In this document: positions 26,501 through 36,029 of the stretch, piece after piece | Position numbering within the stretch: the first letter of the stretch is position 1 | Layout of the letters: each line of letters opens with the position of its first letter | Source of the DNA: Arctopsyche grandis | Taxonomy: Eukaryota > Arthropoda > Insecta > Trichoptera > Hydropsychidae | Length of the DNA: 64,000 nucleotides | Direction: 5' to 3' | Assembly: GCF_051622035.1 (NCBI RefSeq) | Contig: NC_135362.1 | Location: forward strand, 15,909,501-15,973,500 | Notes under the pieces: model-generated | Told to the model about the DNA's origin: nothing | Databases searched by the model: none | What the model saw: the letters and a program-made list of their open reading frames with translations, nothing else | Position numbers and translations under genes: made by a program

Positions 26501-29251
26501 ATGTTTAGCGAACATTATTTACATCACCTGTACGTGATCGTGTGCAAATTTAATACACATTTCAAGTGTGTCAGTTTTAATGCAAAACAAAAAAAATAGT
26601 AATTATAATAAGGAGGAAAAAAAGATTGGTAAATAGCATGTCTCGCACATGCGGCGCTTGTCCAAGTAACGTTATTATGAAAAGTGTGCGAAAATGCTGA
26701 TACTCGAGCATTGTTGAAACACTAAACGGCCCCATTGTATCGAAAAATCGCCGTTATTTAGTAAAAAAATTCAATTTTCGTTCAGAACGGTTACCCTTTA
26801 AAAACGACTGTGGACAGGTGTGTTCGCCGAACGAAACCTTCAACTAGAGCGGCAGAACCAGTTCCGCTCTCGTATTCGACACGGCTCAAAAATCGAACGA
26901 AACTGAGATAAAACGAAATTGGCAAATTTTATATGTAAAGAATTCTATAGACTCCGGCTAGGAACAAGTGATACATACATACTTAGATAGATAGGCATGC
27001 AAACGCTTTCGCTCTCAACGTTCAATTATTTTATACCGTATGTATAATAAATAGTAGGTGTGTATTGGAAAACGAAATGATATTCTGCAGTCTGTTCTAG
27101 TTACGGTTCCGCATAGCGATTTTAGTTCCATAAGGAATGTTGGCTCAAAACGGTCGGTCGCAGACTTGCAATTTCGAAATCAAATTTAACGGAATCGTGT
27201 AAAAAAAAGAACATTGACAAAGATACGTTTAAAACCGAAAATCAATTACAGATTCATGTGAGCGCAATAAACATTAGGCGTTAAGCGCCACGGGGCGTTC
27301 GCCAGGAAGCGATTTGAATACGATTAGATTATTACCGAGATCGCGTGAAAATAAACCGTGTTTTTTTCTCTTACTCCAACGAAATTTATTTTTTTTATTT
27401 ACCTCGCATATATAAAGTTGTACGTTTGTCGAAGAACGCAACAAAATTGTTGCCCAAGGCAATGAAAATAAACATGAGGAGTGCTCGCGTGCCCGCCACG
27501 CTTGCACTTGTTTGCCTATCACGTAACAGTTACACTACATACAAATAGGTGAAATCTAATGTAACCTCACATGCTTCTTAACACAATGAATAATCAAATA
27601 ATATACTCAAAACTGGTTTTTAATATGAAAAATTGAATATTTATATATAAATTACACTGATTTAATTAGCATCGGCCGTAGTAGACAATTGCAACACAGT
27701 GAGAGAGCAAACGGGTCTGGCGAGAATGTAGCCTATGGCAGTTGACCTGTCATGGATACAAAAAATAATCCTATAAAAAAGCACACATGTACATACGTAC
27801 AAACAGGTGCTAGATATGCTTATTTCAAATGTTGCAAAAGATCTACATATAAAACATGCGGCAGTATTAAGGAATCTTAGTAAATTGACTTTAATGTACA
27901 ACATTGTATCATTAACGGGCAGGGAAAGCAGTTCAATACACACTTACTTATTTATGATTAAAAAATGAATTAAAAATTTCAATTGCCTTTAGTTGAATTT
28001 GACTCTAATATTATCTCATACTAAATTTGAATTCAAACAATATATTTTGACTTGTGACTAATACTGTTTCTCCTAACCACCAAAACCATTGTCCATAAAT
28101 CACCATAGGAAGCTTTCGAAATATGAAAATTTCAATCTCAACGATACTTAGTAACGATCTACGTTGCGAATCGAGCTGCGAAAAGTAAAATTTATAAGCA
28201 TAGTATATACGTTTTAAAGCTTATTGTGGATAGACGAGATTATAGTCGGCGATCAGGTATTATTAGATCAGAACTGGATCACGGAACGTGCGCCACCGTC
28301 ACGACTGGACCCGCCCGATAATGGCACACGGCTGACCAACCAACTAACCAAACCACCGGAGACAAAACGAGAAACGTTTTTACAAATTGGAAATCGTGAT
28401 TGAAATTATCCGATAATTATCATTACCTGTCGCTCCTGCGCTGTGTGAAAATTGTGATAACGATAGAAAAATTCAAAAAGCGCGAAACTCACGTGGTGTA
28501 TATGTGTGCGCACTTAAAATGTAACAATAGTCGATTGTCTGCGCGAGATTTGCATCTAAAAAGGTTGAATATTTCCACCCACGCCGTTTTTAACGCGTCG
28601 TGACTTTTCTAATGCAAGTTCAAATTACACTGTCGGATAATAAATAATAAACCGAGTTATTTATTTTTTTTACAATAGAATAAAATATACCGAGTGCAAG
28701 TCGATTGCCGTAGGCGTCTGTAAAAAAATGACATTGTTCTCGGGCGGGCGTATAATAAATATGTCGGGTCAATTTTGGCGCCCTGAGGTTAACAACGAAA
28801 TCTATTTAGCAACAATGGCACATACCGGCAAGACCTTGCTCCAATAAGCGGCACTCGGAGAGAGGTCTGAGGACAACGCCTAAAACGGATACAATTGGAA
28901 ATTGCTACCATTATATACATATATAACATATCTAAGAAAATGATCGTGCGTGCGTGCTCGGCGATACGACTCAAAAAGCACGCGGAAACGGATCGTAAAT
29001 AAGTTCTTCAATTAATCAAGCCGAGGAGCGACGCACATTTGCAAAAGTTACTTCGGAGCTTTCGCAACGTTTCAATTGCGAAATTTTATTTTTATTTTAT
29101 TTTTTGTCGGATATGTTATAGCCGGTTGTGCAATCGCGTTTGAAATTGTGCGGTTAGCAGCCTTCGATTTAACGACCTTGCGCACTGCGGCGACATTCGC
29201 CAGATTGGCGTTAATGTCAAATTAATCCAACGACAAAAAGTGAACACTTAC
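23521..29251. other. Noncoding DNA, likely intron or 5' flank of the gene at 29.7 kb
   Basis: No conserved coding exon found. CpG-richer patches occur at about 26640-26900, 28230-28620 and 28680-29260, near the + strand gene. The coding exon at 29710 begins at a splice acceptor, so at least one untranslated upstream exon must lie somewhere in this stretch or further left; I cannot place it. B-box-like pol III motifs are present on the minus strand at about 24952 and 25031. Confidence 0.5.
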
Positions 29252-29318
29252 CGGTTCGGATGCGTGTCACACAAAATGACAAACTAAAAACCAAATGAAG
29301 CGTTAGAACGTTCCGTAC
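29252..29318 (-). other. Candidate untranslated exon (minus strand), speculative
   Basis: On the minus strand the 67-nt segment is preceded by a pyrimidine-rich acceptor-like string (TTTTTTTATTGTTTCAG) and followed by a strong donor (CCGAACCG then GTAAGTG). It contains stop codons, so it would be noncoding. The same 15-mer at its upstream edge recurs at 6969-6983. It does not continue the NAA15 frame. Confidence 0.15.
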
Positions 29319-29721
29319 CTGAAACAATAAAAAAAATCATTGCATTAGTATATGTGGAAGTACATGCGTCCATCAAACGGAAGCAAAGTTACTTTTAAGT
29401 ATGCAGACGATGTAGAAGAAAGTGAAACCAGGTTGGCAGCTACGGCCCATCAACCGAACACATGTTAAATGCAACAAGTTTCATTTCCTAGTGACCATCC
29501 ATCACCCGGGTGAAAATCGATGCATTCGTTCGAATGTGCACTTTTAAACCGTGTCAATTTGGCGACTAAAGCGACCCACGCATTGCTGGATAATTCGGTA
29601 ATGGCCGTGTTTCCTTTCGAATCCATCGCGCGCACTTCCCACGTTACAATTGCGCGAAAAATAAAATTAATCGACTCATTTTAAAATGTACGTTTTTAAT
29701 TGTTTTCAGGTGTCAGATGCA

Positions 29722-32700
29722 ATGGCGAAGGTGTTGGCGATGATGTGTTTAGCGTGTGTGGGTATAGCACATTGCAGCGTGCTAGTACCCACGTACGTTC
29801 TTCCGCCTGCTTCTTTTCCACAACCCCGAGACCAGAGGAGTCTGCAGTCGGCGTCGCAAGGGGTGAGGACCTTAGCCAGACTAGCTGGAGGTCACCTCAA
29901 GTTGCAGCCGTCGAATCACACAAATAAAATACCGACGGACCCGGCGAAAACATTCGCTAACCACGCTAAAAACACGTTCGCCTTCGTCGAAAAGGAGAAC
30001 AAAAACCGCGACGAAAAATTCGCCGGGATCGTTGTGAAAACAGAGAATCAAAACGTCGGCTGGAACCAAGGACAATGGGACGACGGTATGTTGATGTCGA
30101 GCGCGGGGAACGGCAAAGAGAAGAATAAAAAGAAGACTGTCGAAGACGACGAAGATAAAAAAACACTAGCTGACCAAGTGGCCGAAGGCAAATACGGGTT
30201 GATCCAGAAGGAGTTGTTTGTAAAGACGCCGAGCAGACCCGGAGTGTTGAGCTACACGGCAAATCCAGAGACGAAAGCTAAAGACAACGAACAGAGTCTG
30301 GGAGGTTTGAAAAGCGAGGAAATTTGGCTAGCGGAAGACCACTTGTTGGTACTGAAAGGAGGCTCGTTCCCGGAGCACAATAATAAGGCTAGCGAGAGCT
30401 CGGTGACTTGGGCACCGATAGACGCTTACCAGGCGCCACCCAGGCAAGTAAAGATACCCCAAAACCCAGAGGTGCCGCCGCCCTTTCCCGTCCGATTATC
30501 AGACAACGGTCCGCTCGTCTTCCTCACACCGAACGGCAGTATCCCTGCGCCCCTTTTCCCGGCTAGACCGCCGGGAGCAGGCTTCGGCCTTGTTCCTGCG
30601 GCGCCGCCCCCCTATCCGCCGTCGTCCGCGCCCCCGTCTCCAAATGCCTATCCGGGAAACCCTTCTGCCGGGGGATCGCCGTTCCCAATTGCTCCGTACC
30701 CTTACTTTCCGCCGAGGAACGAGAGCGAATTCCCGTTCCCGTTCCCCGGACCGATAAACGGCTCTTTTCCAGGCGGACTACCACCGGGCGCCAGCTTCCT
30801 TCCACCACCAGGAAACCTGAGCGACCTGTACGACGAGGACGACCCTTCAATTTACTATCCGCCGCCGTACAGTTTTTCCTATCAGGCTGATAACACCAGC
30901 AAAGTGCCGGCGGGACCTCTAGTGCCGGGAATAGTCCTACCGCCTCCTCCCGACTTCTTCGCGAGGTTGGAACCCACTAGGACGACTCCGACCACGACGC
31001 GCCCTACGGCGCATGCTTACGCACCCACACCACCGCCACCATCTACGACTATAGTCAAAACGCGTCCTCACTCCGTCAACATGTATCTTCCGCCAACGAC
31101 CAACATTGACACCAAATCACCGAACAGCGTAAACATTGCCGACAAATACTCCACCACACCGCCAAAGACAGTCACCTCACAGCCTACACCAAAAACACCC
31201 AGCAAGGTAGTCATTTCAAAACCGAGCCCAATAAGAAAAACACAGACCACAACTACGGCGTCGCCCAACGTAATCAAAACGATCAAATTCACCGAAAAAC
31301 ATCCCTCACCAATCACCACCACCATATTGCACAAACCGATCAAAACAACACTCAAACCTGTGTCGCCGCCGGTTACAAGTTTGTACTATCCGGAAAATTA
31401 CTACGATGAAAACACAGTTTCGCCTTCCCCGAGACCGTTCCTCGTATACGGCCCACCTGATAGATCACAGGTGAATCCGTTCACCGACAAGGCGTACGTC
31501 ACCTCAACACCCGTGCCGCTAAGAGCTTATTACAGCAATCCTAATTATGACAACATTCTGCCGCAAATACAATTCGCAAAACAAAAGGCACCATCAATCA
31601 CGCGCATACGACCCGACTTCTTACAGAGCACGGGCCAAAATGGAAAGTCAGTGGCGTCATTCTATTTCTACGAAGAGCCAGGTTCAAAAGCACCCAATGC
31701 CGCTCCAAACGTCGCCGATTATTTCGACGGTCGAAATTACTATCAAACAATCAACAATAACGCGCAACAAGTACAGAATGAAGAATACACATATAATCAA
31801 GGGGGTTTTGGACCGGCAAGTAACATCGAATTCAAACCGGTGCCCAGTCGAGAGCCATCACCATTCTTCTTCATTCCTCAAAGGCAAGGTTCCAGAACGT
31901 TGACTCAAGAATATTTCAGTGTGCAAAAGCCCAAGATACAAAACAATTACGTGCAACAAGTTTCCATACCACAAAAAACCAGGCCAGAGTCCTTCTATGA
32001 CCAAATCGCAAACATTCAACAGACGATAGATTATTATACCACACACAGACCAAAAAACATTTATCGTCAAGCATCATATAGAGATGCGAGACAAAAGCCT
32101 AAACCTACTCCTAGACCGGTATATCAATTTAGTTACCAAAGTAATAACGGTCGTCCGGAACAAAACACTTTCCGTGCACCTGAAATGGATTCAGAACCCT
32201 TCAGACCAATGGTTGCATACAGCAAGCCATACAATGTTCAAAATGAATATGAGTCGGCTCCAAAAACCGTATATTCTGTTGAAAATTTAAAAGTGACTAC
32301 TGAATCACCTCAGTCATCGAGATATTATACAACCGCTAAAACCAACGATTATGACTATGAAGACATTAATCAAGAGAAGAAAACCTATATAAAATCAAAC
32401 ACTCCCACCTCGATAAGAGCTATCTCTTCATCTTTAAAATCTAAGAAAGTACAAATATTACATCCAACCACAAAAAACCCAATAGACCACGCCTATTACA
32501 CCAAACAAGAAGAAGGTCTTTTTGATGATATAACAAAAAAGTACTTCACTATATTCGGACAAAAAATTGAGCAAAGCAACATTGATGGAACGGGAATAGC
32601 TGTTACAGCACCTATAAGTCCAATCGGCACTAGTACTGTAATCCCTCCGATTGACAATAGAGTAAACGTACAATACGGAAATGGAGTTAATCCTGAATCC

Positions 32701-33165
32701 CAATCAATTTTATCATTAGCTAGTGATACACAAGTAAATTATAGACAGCCCAGACCGCTGATAAATCCAGAAAGTGAATTTATACCCATTGTTAATCCAG
32801 AAATACAAGCAAAATATGAAGCAGAACAAAGACTACGAAGTTTAAAAGAACAAAATTCGAAAAGTAAAGTAAAAAATGTAGAAATTATTAAGTCAGAAGG
32901 TTTTGAACACATAGAAAAACTTAACAAATACAATAACAATGAACAATTAGAATTAGTCAGACCTGTTGTTCCAAACAGATTCATTCAACAAAATTCAAAT
33001 AACTATAAAGAAAACAGAGGTCCAAGAACTCAAGTGGCGGAAGGAAGACCTGGTTCTCTTGTGGCGTACAGATTACCCGGAGAAGGTGCACATGTATATT
33101 TTTTAACACCGCAGCCCACAAGAAACGATTATAGAACAGCTGAAGAAATAGCAGCATTAAGTTGA
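29722..33165 (+). CDS. Secreted proline/tyrosine-rich protein (1147 aa)
   Basis: I do not recognise a named family, but the gene is clearly real: 1147 codons uninterrupted. A splice acceptor (TTGTTTTCAG, ending 29709) lies 12 bp before the chosen ATG; an in-frame ATG at 29686 falls in the intron and is rejected. Residues 1-20 (MAKVLAMMCLACVGIAHCSV) form a signal peptide. Next comes a charged segment with the motif LADQVAEGKYGLIQKELF (about 150-170) and EEIWLAEDHLLVLKGG (about 200-215), which resembles a block I associate with uncharacterised secreted insect proteins. About 230-400 is strongly proline-rich with several N-glycosylation sequons. About 415-530 is Thr/Pro-rich and mucin-like, and about 540-900 is rich in Tyr, Gln, Asn and Pro. 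The C-terminus has VAYRLPGEGAHVYFLTPQ. A cuticular or extracellular-matrix role is inference from composition. The 5' half is GC-rich and the 3' half AT-rich. Confidence 0.85.
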   Translation: MAKVLAMMCLACVGIAHCSVLVPTYVLPPASFPQPRDQRSLQSASQGVRTLARLAGGHLKLQPSNHTNKIPTDPAKTFANHAKNTFAFVEKENKNRDEKFAGIVVKTENQNVGWNQGQWDDGMLMSSAGNGKEKNKKKTVEDDEDKKTLADQVAEGKYGLIQKELFVKTPSRPGVLSYTANPETKAKDNEQSLGGLKSEEIWLAEDHLLVLKGGSFPEHNNKASESSVTWAPIDAYQAPPRQVKIPQNPEVPPPFPVRLSDNGPLVFLTPNGSIPAPLFPARPPGAGFGLVPAAPPPYPPSSAPPSPNAYPGNPSAGGSPFPIAPYPYFPPRNESEFPFPFPGPINGSFPGGLPPGASFLPPPGNLSDLYDEDDPSIYYPPPYSFSYQADNTSKVPAGPLVPGIVLPPPPDFFARLEPTRTTPTTTRPTAHAYAPTPPPPSTTIVKTRPHSVNMYLPPTTNIDTKSPNSVNIADKYSTTPPKTVTSQPTPKTPSKVVISKPSPIRKTQTTTTASPNVIKTIKFTEKHPSPITTTILHKPIKTTLKPVSPPVTSLYYPENYYDENTVSPSPRPFLVYGPPDRSQVNPFTDKAYVTSTPVPLRAYYSNPNYDNILPQIQFAKQKAPSITRIRPDFLQSTGQNGKSVASFYFYEEPGSKAPNAAPNVADYFDGRNYYQTINNNAQQVQNEEYTYNQGGFGPASNIEFKPVPSREPSPFFFIPQRQGSRTLTQEYFSVQKPKIQNNYVQQVSIPQKTRPESFYDQIANIQQTIDYYTTHRPKNIYRQASYRDARQKPKPTPRPVYQFSYQSNNGRPEQNTFRAPEMDSEPFRPMVAYSKPYNVQNEYESAPKTVYSVENLKVTTESPQSSRYYTTAKTNDYDYEDINQEKKTYIKSNTPTSIRAISSSLKSKKVQILHPTTKNPIDHAYYTKQEEGLFDDITKKYFTIFGQKIEQSNIDGTGIAVTAPISPIGTSTVIPPIDNRVNVQYGNGVNPESQSILSLASDTQVNYRQPRPLINPESEFIPIVNPEIQAKYEAEQRLRSLKEQNSKSKVKNVEIIKSEGFEHIEKLNKYNNNEQLELVRPVVPNRFIQQNSNNYKENRGPRTQVAEGRPGSLVAYRLPGEGAHVYFLTPQPTRNDYRTAEEIAALS

Positions 33166-33168
33166 GTG

Positions 33169-33174
33169 AATAAA
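33169..33174 (+). terminator. Poly(A) signal candidates of the secreted-protein gene
   Basis: AATAAA lies 4 bp after the stop codon; a second one is at 33249-33254 and others follow (about 33530). The first is very close to the stop, so the later ones are more likely to be used. Confidence 0.35.
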
Positions 33175-34636
33175 CAGTTTTAGTACAAACTTAATACAAT
33201 TGTTGTTTATGTCAGTGAACTCTAAATAAGAACTATTTAAATATTAATAATAAATGTGATAAACTTGTGTCGTAATGGATAATAAGACTATAATAGAACG
33301 TACGAAATGATAACTCATTTCAATTTTGTGATAATTGAAACTAGATTTTATAGAAATTGGAGTGGTGAATATAAGTGATGTTACAGTTTAAGTTTTTAAA
33401 TCCTATAGTGAATAAAAATGTCTTGAATTCCGGCTAGTCTATTTAAAATACTTTTCCTATGTAGGAGTAGAAAAACTATGAACTACAAATGTATACATGC
33501 AACACATAAAAGTGCAGATATGCACCGCTAAATAAATGTACATATATTGAATAAAAATGAGTGAATGTAAAATTATGTAAAACAATAATAAATACGTATG
33601 ATTGAACAATGTATTTAGCAGTATTAAATTGCACTCTTTCGGTATTTGAATGCATGAATACTTGAAGAGTGCCTCACTTTAAATTAATGTTATTTTTTCT
33701 GAGAAAAACGTTGCTTATAAATTATTTTAAATGTACAATGCTACTTGCGAAATAATCAATTGAAATGTATTTAACAGTATTAATACTGCACAAAATATAC
33801 ATATGTAGATAGCCATGTTGTATGTAGTATCGATTGCATGAGATTATTTAACAACAATTGTTCAGTATGTAAATTAATATTTATACATCTTGTTTTATCG
33901 AGCATGACATTTGGAAAATTGACAAATGTAGTATAATAATACTGTTAAAAATCATGAAATGCCATATTTGCTTCATTTTAGATTAATTGAACATAGTATG
34001 TAGAACATTCCGTATTCAAATTATTTAAACTGTCAAAAAAAACCATCAATAACACAATAGTAGACAATTTTTAAGTTGATTTGATATTTTAAAAAAAATT
34101 GACCAACATTTGATTCCAAACGAAATGATTCAATAAATTCACAAATATGTAGATGAATTCAACGATGCGAAATCTCCAAACTTTGAGTTTATTTTAAATT
34201 TTTATATTTTGTAAAAACTTAAAATATTCCAGTAGGTATTTGAAAAGATTAAGTTAAATGGGATCAATTTTGAGCATTTTGATACTACCAAATTTAGAAG
34301 TAAGCGTATAATTTCATCTTATGCATCAAAAAATTATTTAATAATAAATTTGATGATCTTTGTGTAAATAACTCCACTTTGAATTATTTATTGTATTCGT
34401 AAGACAATCTGTATACTATGTAAGTAAATTTAATTTGCATTATTTATGCTTTTACACCGATTTTATTCAAATTGTGTTCTATGAATGTTATCATGGAAAT
34501 ATGTCAATTTTGAACAATAAAACAATGCTGAAAATAATAATTTGCTTATGTAATCACTGAGAAGTACCTTTAATCTCAATAAAAAAAAAAAAATAATAAC
34601 TAACAAAACTCAAATGAAGAAGACCATACTTGCTAC
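33175..34636. other. 3' UTR and intergenic AT-rich DNA
   Basis: No open frame of note. The first few hundred bases are probably 3' UTR of the upstream + strand gene. None of the missing NAA15 C-terminal exons can be found here on the minus strand. Confidence 0.6.
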
Positions 34637-34822
34637 TTTAAACGGATTATCGTTGCCACAAAAATCGCGAATATGGAATATTTGGGGTTCTAGTTCTCAT
34701 TAGTACAATATTTCGCGTGTTTTTGGGTGCCAGATATTCCATGATCGAGATTTTAGTGACATGCCTGAGATCGCTTTTTACGGAACCATCACCAAAGTGG
34801 TTTACGGAATTATCACCAAACC
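34637..34822 (-). mobile_element. Hairpin MITE family A, copy 5 (186 bp)
   Basis: Minus-oriented copy ending in TATCACCAAACC on the + strand (termini GGTTTGGTGATAA on the minus strand). It is flanked by a perfect 9-bp target duplication ACTTGCTAC (34628-34636 and 34823-34831). Internally it matches the other A copies (blocks CACTAAAATCTC, GGAATATCTGGCA, ATATTCGCGATTTT on the minus strand). The 9-bp duplication suggests a Mutator-like origin. It encodes no protein and is more diverged than the copies near 40-51 kb. Confidence 0.88.
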
Positions 34823-34831
34823 ACTTGCTAC

Positions 34832-35690
34832 AATGATAAAAGTATTGCCTCAACAGTCAAGGAAATGATGATCTGTTTTTTTCACCCTTTTTTTACGGAA
34901 GAGATAAAAATAAGTTACGATAATATAAAATATTGCAAACCATTATTAATTCAGTTTCGAAAATTCAATAAATAGATATGCATATTCGATCTAACTAAAA
35001 GGTTTACCTTTCAAATCATTGACCATATAAAATCTCTATTTGCTATACTTCTTCCCTCAGTATGTATGTCTGAATAAAAATTAATCATGCAAAATATCAA
35101 AAGTTCACATTTGGTAGTATAATAGATTTAAATTTTAAATTCATATTAAATCAACCTTTTTAATCCCACTGGGTCGATTTATTAGCCCCACTGATATACA
35201 CGAAGAATCCCAAGGGCCGATTTATCGGCTCCTGTTTTCAAACACATTTTGACAAAGCTCTTCTATATTTTACTTCGCTCATTGGTCTGACAACATGTTA
35301 ACATGTTAAATATCGGCTTTCAAGTATTCTATTGTATGTCCGAAAAATAATTTTGCAGAAATTTGTTGCTGATAAACAAAGAAAGTTTATTTTTACAATT
35401 TTTTGACCTTAGTACTTCGCATTTACAAATAATATTCAGTATTACTTCAACAGTCCTTCAAAATTGAAACTTATTAATTATTATTTTGATAGATAAATTT
35501 TTTTCTTGTATTTGCACTCCAACCTACGTATTCATATACATATATAAATATTACATATTACCCAATACATCATAGAGACGACATTACAAAAAAAATTTAC
35601 CGAGTTGAATATTAACTGAAATAAAAACTACCATTTTTACGAAAAAATGCCTTAGGACTCTTCGCATGTACTTCGTGAAATAGCTTAGGA
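34832..35690. other. Noncoding AT-rich DNA
   Basis: No gene. A short degenerate duplication (GGGTCGATTTATTAGCCCC / GGGCCGATTTATCGGCTCC) lies at about 35171-35233. Confidence 0.55.
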
Positions 35691-35694
35691 TTAA

Positions 35695-35922
35695 CACACC
35701 TTTAGCGGGCGAAAGTCACAAGGCTGCGCGAATAAATACAATAGATAATAAAAATCGCTCAAAATTCACTCATAAAAAAAATCTCCATATACTATTGGAA
35801 TAAACATAGTACTACATATCCCGCCTTCCGCGATGAACCAATATCAAACGTAATACTACGTATTCCGCATTTTTCGTCAAGTTCATATGAAACGTAGTAC
35901 TACGTGACCCGCTTAAGGTGTG
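35695..35922. mobile_element. piggyBac-like MITE, 228 bp
   Basis: The element is bounded by TTAA on both sides (35691-35694 and 35923-35926) and has 15-bp inverted termini, CACACCTTTAGCGGG on the left and CACACCTTAAGCGGG (inverse) on the right, 14 of 15 matching. TTAA duplication is the hallmark of the piggyBac superfamily. The right half holds three spaced copies of a palindromic motif around ACGTAGTACTACGT (about 35809, 35854 and 35890, roughly 40-45 bp apart), each followed by CCCGC or CCGC. No coding capacity. It lies just 3' of the last recognised NAA15 exon. Confidence 0.8.
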
Positions 35923-36029
35923 TTAAGACACAATTTTTCAAAACAAAAAATTGAATAAGATTCACCATAAAAAATGAAAAATAATATCTGAAAAGAAAAC
36001 TAATAATATAAAAGAATGTGTTATCGAAC

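Noticed and set aside
29252-29318. The candidate minus-strand exon as the next NAA15 exon
   Set aside because: In the phase required by NAA15 exon 9 it reaches a stop codon after about 11 residues and shows none of the conserved linker.
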